A stretch of 5,675 bases of DNA, taken from NCBI GenBank assembly GCA_032249055.1, contig JAVVGP010000059.1, positions 1 to 5,675 on the forward strand, given 5' to 3'. This DNA is from SCGC-AAA471-B05 sp032249055. Lineage in GTDB: Archaea > Thermoproteota > Thermoprotei > Gearchaeales > Gearchaeaceae. Numbering within the stretch: position 1 is the stretch's first letter; every line of letters starts with the position of its first letter. The translations under genes were made by a program, and so were the position numbers. Of the stretch, positions 1-5,437 are shown piece after piece. A model generated the notes under the pieces. That model saw nothing but the letters and a program-made list of their open reading frames with translations. It had not been told where the DNA came from and did not search any database.

Positions 1-359
1 TAAATTTACCTATCATTACTTTTGTTAGGAAAATAAACATTGAAGGAAATAAAATACTAGTTGAAAGAGATATTGAGGATGAGATACAAATAATAGAAAG
101 CGAACTTCCTTGTATTGTAAGCGTAACAGGCGAAATAAATCAACCTAGAGTTCCATCTATAAAGCAAATTTTGCAAGCTAAATCAAAGCCTTTGTTAAAA
201 TATAAATTATCAGATTTAGGTATTGATATTTCTCCAACAAACATATTGGAAGAAATAAGAATAATTCAAGTTAAAAGGAAAAACATTTTCTTAGAAGGAA
301 ATTTAGAAGAAATTGCTGAAAAATTAACAAATATTTTAAAAGAAGAAAAGATTCTATAA
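1..359 (+). CDS. etfB: Electron transfer flavoprotein, beta subunit (C-terminal part, cut by left edge)
   Basis: This is the C-terminal 118 residues of ETF beta, the small subunit of the soluble FAD-containing EtfAB heterodimer that carries electrons between acyl-CoA or other dehydrogenases and a quinone reductase. The frame is open from base 3 to the TAA at 357-359; no start is visible, so the gene begins left of the window. The segment VERDIEDEIQIIESELPCIV fits the ETF-beta signature (hydrophobic-x-K/R, an acidic triplet, Q, then P-x-hydrophobic pair). It is followed by the family's next landmarks, NQPRVPS and QAKSKPL, equivalent to the usual 'PR-P-S...A-K-K-P' stretch. A TTG at 171 lies inside this frame and is not a separate gene start. 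The stop overlaps the 3' end of the opposing SDR gene by 6 bp. etfA is not visible and may lie upstream. Assignment is by motif recognition. Confidence 0.9.
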   Translation, partial: NLPIITFVRKINIEGNKILVERDIEDEIQIIESELPCIVSVTGEINQPRVPSIKQILQAKSKPLLKYKLSDLGIDISPTNILEEIRIIQVKRKNIFLEGNLEEIAEKLTNILKEEKIL

Positions 360-1133
360 AGAAGAACGCAAATACCCACCATCAACAGGTATTATTGCTC
401 CGTTTACATATGTTGCTAAGTTTGAAGCAAGGAAAATAACTACATTTGCCAATTCTTCTGGATCACCTATTCTTCCCAAAGGTATATTTGCCGTCATTGC
501 TTTTAATATTTCTTCTTCGCTTTTTCCTTCTCTTTTTGACCTTTCTTTAATAATTTGAATGATCCTTTCAGTCATTATATAGCCCGGCATAACACCGTTT
601 ATCAAAATTCCTTTTTTAGCTAATTGCTTTGCAGCTGTCCTTATTAAGCCAGCCATTGAAATTCTTAAAATATTCGATAAATCTAAGTTTTCTATGGGCT
701 CTTTTATTGCTGCAGAAGTTGAAATTATTATTCTTCCACCTTTTTCCATTATTTTAGCAGCTTCTCTAACTGCAATTACAGCACTTAATATAAGCAACTT
801 ATATCCATAGTTCCATTCTTCATCATTTAATTCAAGAAAAGAACCAGGCTTAGGACTTCCTGTTACGTATACCAAAACATCCAATCCGCCAAGTCTTTTA
901 CTTCCTTCATTTATAAGATACTTAACATCTTCTTCTTTAGTTAAATCAGCTTTTATATAGTGAACTTCTCCTAATCCCTTAAGTTTTTCATAAGCTTTTA
1001 ATAAATTTTCTTCATTATGTGAAGAAATTACTACACGAGAACCTTCTTCTAAAAATCTTTTGGCAATAGCAAATCCTATTCCTTTGCTTGAAGCAGTTAC
1101 AATTACTTTTTTATTTTTTAATCCCAGATCCAT
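354..1133 (-). CDS. SDR-family oxidoreductase-like protein lacking the canonical YxxxK
   Basis: This 259-residue protein has the normal length and layout of a classical short-chain dehydrogenase/reductase: a Rossmann fold for NAD(P), then the C-terminal PVDGGY segment at 249-254. The cofactor loop near 13-20 is TASSKGIG, where most members have TGxxxGIG. The usual NNAG is replaced by VTGS at 90-93. Serines at 138-140 could be the catalytic Ser. No Tyr-x3-Lys follows; the region reads DLSNILRISMAGL (151-163), with R157 the only basic residue before M160. The MPGYIMTER loop (182-190) and the GRIGDPEEL segment (220-228) are typical of beta-ketoacyl-ACP-reductase-like SDRs. From memory, a recognised subgroup that includes Aeropyrum APE0912 has the same imperfect motifs, so the gene is probably intact and divergent rather than broken. 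The ATG at 1131-1133 starts directly before the first beta strand. The substrate is unknown. Confidence 0.88.
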   Translation of the reverse strand: MDLGLKNKKVIVTASSKGIGFAIAKRFLEEGSRVVISSHNEENLLKAYEKLKGLGEVHYIKADLTKEEDVKYLINEGSKRLGGLDVLVYVTGSPKPGSFLELNDEEWNYGYKLLILSAVIAVREAAKIMEKGGRIIISTSAAIKEPIENLDLSNILRISMAGLIRTAAKQLAKKGILINGVMPGYIMTERIIQIIKERSKREGKSEEEILKAMTANIPLGRIGDPEELANVVIFLASNLATYVNGAIIPVDGGYLRSSL

Positions 1134-1166
1134 AAAATTTAATTTTTGTATGAAATAAAAATCTAT
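1134..1166. promoter_or_regulatory. Compact divergent promoter region between SDR and SRPBCC/M50-like genes
   Basis: Only 33 bp separate the two start codons. The stretch is almost all A/T: AAAATTTAATTTTT at 1134-1147 could be the TATA element for the plus-strand gene, about 26 nt before the ATG at 1167. The complement of TAAAAAT-like bases around 1154-1163 could serve the SDR gene. No Shine-Dalgarno sequence precedes either start. The elements must overlap each other or the neighbouring coding sequence, so the two genes may be regulated together. The base composition makes individual boxes uncertain. Confidence 0.3.
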
Positions 1167-2141
1167 ATGAAATTAATAATTTCCGATGAATTTTCTGCAT
1201 CTTCAAAGGAATTGTTCAATTTTATCTCTAATCCTAAAAATTTAGAACTGGTTTATCCTAAAAAATTAAAGGTCAAAGTAGTGGAGGTTCCTGAGAGATT
1301 GGGCAAAGGCAGTATAGTAAGGATGAATTCAGTAATTTTAGGACAAAATTTTGAATGGAAACTCATAATTAAAGATCATAAGGAAAATGAAGGCTTTATT
1401 GATGAAGCTTTAGAATCTCCTTTCAAATATTGGAAGCATGAACACAAAATTAAATCAATTAATGAAAAGAAAACTTTAATGGAAGATATTATAGAATTTA
1501 AAACTTTTTTAGGATTTTTAGGAGACGGATTTGCTTCAAAAATTATAAAAAACATTATTGAATATAGAAATCTAAAAATTAAACAATATTTTGGAGAGAA
1601 AACAGATAAAATTGAATACAAAGATCCTACAGTTATAGATCTTAAATTAGGTCTTTTGCTTTGTATAATTATGTCTTTGCTTGGATTTGTTTTACCTATA
1701 ATTTCTCCTAAGGATTTAATTTTTGGCTTAATTTTTAATTTTATTGCTTGGTTTTTGCTATGGTTTTTCACACATGACTTAGCACATTTTATAACTGGAT
1801 ATCTCCTTGGAATAAGATTTTCCTATTTTTATTTAGGCTTATCTAACTTGGTAAAAGCAATACCTTTTAAAAGGATCAAATTTCTATTCTTAGTTCTCGG
1901 TTTAAAGATAAACAGAAAAAGAAGCAAAGCATCTAAATATAGATTTGCCGTCATGTATTTTGCTGGCCCGCTTGCTTCAATGATCTTACCATTTTACGTT
2001 CCAATTTATTTATTTTTATACAAGTACAATTTGTTAGCTTTTATTTTTTTATTTTTGTCTTTAATAAATCTGATAATTACTTTGATATTTAGTCCTAAAT
2101 ATGGATGTATTCATAAAGGTTTAAATAAACTTAAAGAATAA
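1167..2141 (+). CDS. SRPBCC (START-like) domain fused to an M50-like polytopic membrane domain
   Basis: This is a 324-residue two-part protein. Residues 1 to about 145 look like an SRPBCC/START-type ligand-binding domain: SDEFSAS, then LFNFISNPKNLELVYPK, alternating beta strands and a long terminal helix. Residues about 157-310 hold four or five hydrophobic segments. At 203-207 is HDLAH, followed by FITGYLLGIRF, which resembles the HExxH helix of M50 (site-2-protease-like) membrane metallopeptidases with Asp for Glu. AGPLAS at 266-271 matches the second-helix 'GP' landmark, and SPKYGCIHKG at 309-318 sits where M50 enzymes carry N/PxxxLDG, with His316 but no Asp. I chose the ATG at 1167; the reading frame extends to a TTG at 1146, but SRPBCC domains start at this point and the TTG would leave only 12 bp to the SDR gene. 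Whether it is an active protease, an inactive homologue or another metal protein is undetermined; the fusion itself is clear in one frame. Confidence 0.75.
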   Translation: MKLIISDEFSASSKELFNFISNPKNLELVYPKKLKVKVVEVPERLGKGSIVRMNSVILGQNFEWKLIIKDHKENEGFIDEALESPFKYWKHEHKIKSINEKKTLMEDIIEFKTFLGFLGDGFASKIIKNIIEYRNLKIKQYFGEKTDKIEYKDPTVIDLKLGLLLCIIMSLLGFVLPIISPKDLIFGLIFNFIAWFLLWFFTHDLAHFITGYLLGIRFSYFYLGLSNLVKAIPFKRIKFLFLVLGLKINRKRSKASKYRFAVMYFAGPLASMILPFYVPIYLFLYKYNLLAFIFLFLSLINLIITLIFSPKYGCIHKGLNKLKE

Positions 2142-2159
2142 AACAAAATTTTTGTTTTA
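2139..2159. repeat. Perfect 10-bp inverted repeat over the stop codon; possible U-rich terminator
   Basis: The arms TAAAACAAAA (2139-2148) and TTTTGTTTTA (2150-2159) are exact reverse complements around one T. The left arm begins with the TAA stop of the SRPBCC/M50-like gene. On the plus strand the right half gives a U-rich RNA (five U, G, four U), which fits archaeal termination at oligo-U tracts. With a single-base centre the RNA hairpin would need to open several pairs, and it is nearly all A-U, so the U-tract may matter more than the stem. A protein-binding palindrome upstream of the next gene is an alternative. Confidence 0.4.
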
Positions 2160-2190
2160 TAACAATAAATAAGATTTTTTGTTAAACTTT

Positions 2191-2206
2191 GAAATGTTTT
2201 TAATTT
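2191..2206 (+). promoter_or_regulatory. Archaeal promoter (BRE/TATA) for the R2lox-like gene
   Basis: GAAATG at 2191-2196, followed by TTTTTAATTT at about 2196-2205, resembles a purine-rich BRE plus TATA box. The TATA centre lies about 25 nt before the ATG at 2226, the distance expected if transcription starts at the start codon. No Shine-Dalgarno sequence is present, so a leaderless mRNA is likely. The AT-rich background lowers certainty. Confidence 0.5.
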
Positions 2207-2225
2207 AACTTTTTATTATTTTATT

Positions 2226-2999
2226 ATGAAGGAAATAGAAAATTTATGGAAAAGAGCTTTAAATGAAAGCTGGAATCCTTTGGATATAAATTTTGATGAA
2301 GATGTAAAAGATTGGAAAGGATTAAGTGAGATCCAAAGAAAATATCTCACAGATTTATTTTATCATCAAATTTTTGGAGAATATGAAGTTTTAATAGGTG
2401 TATCAAGATTAGCTAAATTAATTAAAGATAAAGATGCAAGATTTTTTCTTTTAACACATGCAAGAGATAATACAGTTCATGCCAACGTTTTTGAAAGATT
2501 TCTTTTAACTGTTGGAGAAGAACCTGAAGTTAAAAGAGAAAGGATATCCGATTCATATTTTGATTTAATTTACGTAAAACCTAGAAAATTGCTTGAAGAA
2601 TTGGAAAAAGAATGGGATGTAAACAAGCTTGCATCTTTCTTAACCTTATATTACTTTGCAGCAGATGGAATTCTTTATAATGTAAGTTACTTATCACTTG
2701 AACAAATACTATTTTCAAGAAATATTTTAAAGAAGCTTCATGAAGCTTATAAGAAAATAAACGTCGATGAAAAAAGACAGACAATGTTTGCTGCTTATTA
2801 TATCAAATATCTTTCTGAAAGAAATAAAGAAATAGTTGAAGCAGTTAAGAATACACTCAATGAAGCGACTCCTTTAATTTTATCTGTAATAGGTTACTTT
2901 GCTCCTTTAGCAGAATCCTTTGGTAGACAAATAGAGGAATTTGCCTCTTTGATTGAAGGTGTGATAGATGAAGAATTGAAAATAATAGGATTAAAGTAA
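2226..2999 (+). CDS. R2lox-like ferritin-superfamily protein with a degenerate di-metal site
   Basis: This 257-residue, mostly helical protein aligns by eye with ribonucleotide-reductase R2-like ligand-binding oxidases (R2lox). The N-terminus SWNPLDINFDEDVKDWKGLS (15-34) followed by FGEYEV (50-55) copies the family's 'W-P-diD...D..W..L...GE.aV' pattern. With R2lox numbering recalled as E69, E102, H105, E167, E202, H205, the equivalents here are E52, N82, H85, D147, E182 and Q185. Spacings after the second position match exactly (65, 35 and 3 residues). Thus two ligands are amides and one Glu is Asp. V55 and Y142 occupy the places of the Val and Tyr joined by the ether crosslink in R2lox. The frame is intact. 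R2lox proteins bind a Mn/Fe or di-iron centre and a fatty-acid-like ligand; this one may bind one metal, another metal or none. It has its own promoter and no obvious operon partner. It is probably not a functional RNR subunit. Confidence 0.8.
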   Translation: MKEIENLWKRALNESWNPLDINFDEDVKDWKGLSEIQRKYLTDLFYHQIFGEYEVLIGVSRLAKLIKDKDARFFLLTHARDNTVHANVFERFLLTVGEEPEVKRERISDSYFDLIYVKPRKLLEELEKEWDVNKLASFLTLYYFAADGILYNVSYLSLEQILFSRNILKKLHEAYKKINVDEKRQTMFAAYYIKYLSERNKEIVEAVKNTLNEATPLILSVIGYFAPLAESFGRQIEEFASLIEGVIDEELKIIGLK

Positions 3000-3107
3000 T
3001 TAGAGTGTCATTAACATTATTCATATGCCAAAAGCTAAATTTTTAAATATAACTTCCGTGGCTATTTTCTTCTTCGATAACAAAAATCATTGTTAGTCAA
3101 CTTATAA
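3000..3107. other. Intergenic stretch with no supported gene
   Basis: Between the R2lox-like gene and the vapB operator there is only a 23-codon open frame (ATG at 3025, TAG at 3094-3096), with no family resemblance. A TATA-like run, TTTTTAAATA, lies at about 3039-3048 but has no convincing gene at the right distance downstream. No stable hairpin stands out. Confidence 0.4.
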
Positions 3108-3108
3108 T

Positions 3109-3137
3109 TTTGCCGTTAAAATTTATAAATTGGCAAA
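3109..3137 (+). promoter_or_regulatory. vapBC promoter with inverted-repeat operator around the TATA box
   Basis: AATTTATAAATT at 3120-3131 is a perfect 12-bp palindrome containing a strong archaeal TATA sequence, centred about 31 nt before the vapB ATG at 3157. It is bracketed by TTTGCC (3109-3114) and its exact reverse complement GGCAAA (3132-3137), the only notable G/C blocks in this AT-rich stretch. AbrB-type VapB antitoxins usually bind palindromes at their own promoter with VapC as co-repressor, so this is a natural autoregulatory operator. Binding is inferred, not shown. Confidence 0.55.
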
Positions 3138-3156
3138 TGCTTTAATAAAATAAAAA

Positions 3157-3384
3157 ATGATTGAAAAGATTGCCCAAATAGATAAGTTTGGCAGAATAGT
3201 TATTCCTGCGGAATGGAGAAAAAATTTGGGCAAAAGAGTAGTATTGATTAAACTTAGCGATGATGAAATTCTAATAAGGGCAATAAAAAAGCGTGGCAAG
3301 TTAACTGATTTTGTGGACTCAATTGAAATTGATGTGGAAAATTTTGAAGATACGCATTCTTTAAGAAATAAAATATATGGTTAG
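3157..3384 (+). CDS. vapB: VapB antitoxin, AbrB/SpoVT (swapped-hairpin) DNA-binding family
   Basis: This 75-residue protein is of usual VapB length. Residues about 3-45 form the AbrB-type swapped-hairpin domain: IAQIDKFGRIVIPAEWRKNL is the classic 'k-D-k-GRivIP...R..l' motif, followed by two beta strands up to LIRAIKK. The acidic, flexible tail (51-75, DFVDSIEIDVENFED and beyond) is the part that normally wraps the toxin and blocks its active site. The ATG at 3157 lies about 31 nt from the TATA box and has no Shine-Dalgarno sequence, so the leader is very short. The last 8 bp overlap the vapC start, a common antitoxin-first arrangement that couples translation and keeps the antitoxin in excess. 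Cross-neutralisation of VapC is expected from the family and inferred here. Confidence 0.9.
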   Translation: MIEKIAQIDKFGRIVIPAEWRKNLGKRVVLIKLSDDEILIRAIKKRGKLTDFVDSIEIDVENFEDTHSLRNKIYG

Positions 3385-3823
3385 ATTTCTAGATTCCTCT
3401 GTTTTCCTTCATGCTTATTTAAAGCCAAAAAGGGAGCTTAATGATGCAGAGAAGGAAATAAAGAAAAAAGCAATAAATATACTTGAAAATATTGAAAGAG
3501 GAGAAGAAGTTGTTACTTCTACTGTTCATATTTCAGAGGTTCTTAACATAATTGAAGCAAGATTGGGTTTAGATGCGGCAATTCGCTTACTGGAAGATCT
3601 TCTTGCAATGGAAAACATAAGAATAGAAAAAGTTGACAAAAAAGATTATGAAGAAGCTTTGGTTTTATCTTCAAGATATAAAATAAGTCCAAACGATGCT
3701 ATTGCATGTGCGATCTCATTGAGGATGAATATAAGCGAAGTATATAGTTTTGATAAGCATTTTGACAGCGTTCCCTTCATAAAAAGAATTACCAACATAA
3801 ATTATGTTAATAATAAAGAATAA
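3377..3823 (+). CDS. vapC: VapC toxin, PIN-domain ribonuclease
   Basis: This 148-residue PIN-domain protein is the expected partner of the upstream VapB. PIN toxins are Mg/Mn-dependent endoribonucleases that cut tRNA or rRNA and arrest translation. The acidic catalytic set is complete: D6 in FLDSSVF, E54 in HISEVLN, D107 in SPNDAIA, and D126 in YSFDKHFD with D130 nearby. The length and the SxxE/NDA/SFDKHFD order are typical of archaeal VapC proteins. Its ATG lies inside the vapB 3' end (8-bp overlap, +1 frame relative to vapB), so translation is probably coupled. A T-rich stretch follows the stop. The pair appears intact, so the module is likely functional, as in the many vapBC copies of Sulfolobales. 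The RNA target cannot be read from the sequence. Confidence 0.92.
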   Translation: MVRFLDSSVFLHAYLKPKRELNDAEKEIKKKAINILENIERGEEVVTSTVHISEVLNIIEARLGLDAAIRLLEDLLAMENIRIEKVDKKDYEEALVLSSRYKISPNDAIACAISLRMNISEVYSFDKHFDSVPFIKRITNINYVNNKE

Positions 3824-3840
3824 AATGACTTCCGTAATAC

Positions 3841-3866
3841 CCCTTTTACTCTTTTAATATTTACTT
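3841..3866 (+). terminator. T-rich termination region after vapC
   Basis: CCCTTTTACTCTTTTAATAT at 3841-3860 gives two U4 runs on the plus strand, 20-35 nt after the vapC stop, which fits archaeal oligo-U termination. It reaches the 3' end of the opposing acylphosphatase remnant. There is no clear stem. Confidence 0.35.
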
Positions 3867-4221
3867 AATCTTTTTAATCTCTTCACACATTGCAGACATA
3901 TATTTTATTAAAGTAATCATCCTATCTCCTAGTTCCTCAGCAATTGTTCCATATTTTATTTCGAAATACTTGAATTCTCCAGTAGCTATACCCAGATCTT
4001 TAATTTGAATATCTTCAACTTTAATAAGTCCTTCGTTTATGTTTATTTGATCAATAAATCTTTTTACCATTTCTTCATATGTTTCGCATATTATTCTAAC
4101 GCTTCCATCCTTCACATTTTCAACAAAGCCTACGATTCCAATCTCCTCGCAACTTATTCAACATAATCTCTATATCCAACTTTCTGACAATACCTTTAAC
4201 TATTATCTCAAATCGTTTCAC
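3861..4221 (-). pseudogene. Acylphosphatase with C-terminal extension, inactivated by two frameshifts and a stop
   Basis: Acylphosphatases are small enzymes that hydrolyse acyl phosphates. Read from a GTG at 4221, the minus strand gives MKRFEIIVKGIV, the first family strand. The signature then continues in a second frame from 4180 as VGYRDYVE, with the catalytic Arg, then a TAA at 4156-4154 and VARRL. After about 4139 a third frame gives GIVGFVENVKDGSVRIICE, the second signature, and runs to the stop at 3861. One missing C near 4186 (gtCcag) and one missing G near 4138 (ttgGgaa) would restore a single frame apart from the stop. The last frame alone encodes 84 residues from a GTG at 4115; it lacks the phosphate-binding loop and Arg, so it should not be an active acylphosphatase. 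Residues after the acylphosphatase domain (GEFKYFEIKYG, EELGDR) form an extra domain of a kind I recall in some archaeal homologues. Sequencing error is possible, but three lesions in one short gene argue for decay. Confidence 0.75.
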
Positions 4222-4239
4222 AGTTTCATTAATAATATT

Positions 4240-4266
4240 GCTTAAAAATATTAAAGAATTAAAGAA
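4240..4266. promoter_or_regulatory. Divergent TATA block and 8-bp tandem repeat upstream of the UDG gene
   Basis: TTAAAAATATT at 4242-4252 is a plausible TATA element about 33 nt before the UDG ATG at 4279. Read on the other strand (TATTTTTAAG) it lies about 26 nt before the GTG at 4221 of the acylphosphatase remnant, so one AT block may serve both directions. It is followed by two exact copies of TTAAAGAA (4251-4258, 4259-4266). No Shine-Dalgarno sequence precedes the UDG start. Confidence 0.4.
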
Positions 4267-4278
4267 TTTTACTTTTTG

Positions 4279-4947
4279 ATGGAAGATTCTCTTGAAGCAA
4301 TAAACAAAGAAATAGTTAATTGTAGAAAATGTCCAAGGTTAATTTCATACATTCAAGAAGTAGCAAAGAAGAAAAAGAGAGCTTATAGAAATTGGGAATA
4401 TTGGGGTAAGCCTGTACCTAGCTTCGGAGATCCCAATGCTAAAATACTTATAATAGGTTTAGCTCCTGCAGCACATGGAGCCAATAGAACAGGAAGAATG
4501 TTTACTGGAGATGCTTCAGGAAGATGGTTATATAAAGCTTTATATGAAGTAGGCTTATCAAATAAGGAAGAAAGTATAAGTAAGGATGATGACTTAAAGT
4601 TAAATCATGTTTATATAACTGCTACAATTCATTGCGCTCCTCCAAAAAATAAACCAAACAGAGATGAAATTGAAAATTGTTCTTACTTTTTAAAAAGAGA
4701 AATTGATATTTTGAAAAATGTAAAAGTCTACGTTTTATTGGGCCGCATAGCTTTTGATAATTTTAAAAGATTAACAAAATTGAAAGGAAAATTCGCTCAT
4801 GGAAAAATATTAAAATATGAAGATAAGTGGGTTATATGTAGCTATCATCCAAGTGCTCAAAATACTCTTACTGGAAGGTTAAAGTGGGATGATTGGATCA
4901 AAATATTTAAAACAGCTAAAGAACTTGCTTTTTCAGAAGAAAATTAA
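4279..4947 (+). CDS. Family-5 uracil-DNA glycosylase (UDGb), iron-sulfur type
   Basis: This 222-residue enzyme removes uracil, formed by cytosine deamination, from DNA; UDGb enzymes also accept other deaminated bases such as hypoxanthine. This is important base-excision repair in hot-living archaea. Motif A is GLAPAAHGANRTGRMFTGDA (60-79), the family-5 form that lacks the polar Asp/Asn of other UDGs; D78 lies in the FTGD segment. Motif B is HPSAQNTLTGRL (190-201). Four cysteines at 15, 18, 119 and 134 (CRKC, HCAPPKN, ENC) fit the family's [4Fe-4S] ligands. The frame extends to a TTG at 4276, but the adjacent ATG at 4279 is the better start; the difference is one residue. It stands alone with its own TATA block, divergent from the acylphosphatase remnant. 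The function is confident from the motifs; activity is inferred. Confidence 0.93.
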   Translation: MEDSLEAINKEIVNCRKCPRLISYIQEVAKKKKRAYRNWEYWGKPVPSFGDPNAKILIIGLAPAAHGANRTGRMFTGDASGRWLYKALYEVGLSNKEESISKDDDLKLNHVYITATIHCAPPKNKPNRDEIENCSYFLKREIDILKNVKVYVLLGRIAFDNFKRLTKLKGKFAHGKILKYEDKWVICSYHPSAQNTLTGRLKWDDWIKIFKTAKELAFSEEN

Positions 4948-4984
4948 CTTTTAATTTATCCTCAAATAATTTGCAAAAAATGTT
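4948..4984. other. Short convergent gap between UDG and membrane-protein genes
   Basis: These 37 bp separate two converging stop codons. CTTTTAATTT just after the UDG stop and TTTTTTGCAAATTATTTG-like sequence on the other strand supply U-rich tracts in both directions, so this may be a bidirectional termination zone. No strong hairpin is visible. Confidence 0.3.
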
Positions 4985-5437
4985 TTATGGTGGCAAAGGC
5001 AGAACAGTAAATTGTTGTTCTGAAGTCTTCTCAGGTTTCCAAGTTAAAGCTAATATTCCTCCTACAAGACTCATCACGTTGCCTAAAAGAATATCTAAAG
5101 AAAGTATTAAATAGAATGATAACAGCAAAAGACCTGTCATAAATAGAAAGAGTATTGAAAGTATTGAAAATACAAGAACTAGTATTCCTCCAGCAAGCAC
5201 CCTTCCTTTTTCACTAGAGTATAACAATATAGCGCCTATTATGATAATAATTGCACAAATTAAGTTTGGTAAAGAAAAAATTATAATATGTGATAATGGA
5301 ATTAAAATTAAATAAACCCATATTGATGAGCTTCCTATTTCATTATCGATTATAGAAAAAATTCCTACCAGAGTTCCAAACAGATGTCGCATAATATTTA
5401 TTAAAAAATTAAAAAAATTATTGAAATGATTACCCAA
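4985..5437 (-). CDS. Multi-pass membrane protein of unknown function, main reading frame (probably the 3' part of a split gene)
   Basis: The frame encodes up to 150 residues from a TTG at 5437; the first ATG in frame gives M16. Hydrophobic segments lie at about 39-73 (likely two helices), 80-112 and 114-133, followed by a short polar tail KPEKTSEQQFTVLPLPP. The pattern of a small-residue helix start (LVGGILALTWKP at 124-135) recalls a group of Sulfolobales integral membrane proteins with no assigned role; I recall the pattern only, not a named family. TTG is a weak start, is directly preceded by an in-frame TAA and has no promoter at the right distance. The promoter lies upstream of the overlapping short frame at 5430-5504, which supplies a matching first helix. 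I therefore think this is the downstream part of one gene split by a one-base frame change. Function is unknown. Confidence 0.6.
   Translation of the reverse strand: MGNHFNNFFNFLINIMRHLFGTLVGIFSIIDNEIGSSSIWVYLILIPLSHIIIFSLPNLICAIIIIIGAILLYSSEKGRVLAGGILVLVFSILSILFLFMTGLLLLSFYLILSLDILLGNVMSLVGGILALTWKPEKTSEQQFTVLPLPP

Noticed and set aside
171..359. 62-codon frame starting at TTG 171 as an independent gene
   Set aside because: The same frame is open to the left edge and encodes ETF-beta landmarks before 171, so it is the tail of etfB.
1146..1166. TTG start adding 7 residues to the SRPBCC/M50-like protein
   Set aside because: The domain begins at the ATG at 1167, and TTG would leave almost no promoter space to the divergent SDR gene.
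1376..1771. 131-codon minus-strand frame
   Set aside because: It lies wholly inside the SRPBCC/M50-like gene on the other strand, has low-complexity composition and shows no family resemblance; it is a shadow frame.
2581..2784. 67-codon minus-strand frame
   Set aside because: It is a shadow of the R2lox-like gene and shows no recognisable domain.
2226..2999. Functional ribonucleotide reductase small subunit
   Set aside because: The N-terminal pattern and crosslink positions are R2lox-like, the protein is short for RNR R2, no large-subunit gene is nearby and the metal site is degenerate.
3025..3096. 23-codon frame MPKAKFLNITSVAIFFFDNK... between the R2lox-like gene and vapB
   Set aside because: No promoter at the right distance, no start signal and no family resemblance; expected by chance.
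4251..4266. Two TTAAAGAA copies as a CRISPR or regulatory repeat array
   Set aside because: Only two 8-bp copies without spacers in an AT-rich promoter; easily chance or simple slippage.
5150..5170. Repeated GTATTGAAA in the membrane-protein gene
   Set aside because: Two short copies inside coding sequence, explained by low-complexity codons.
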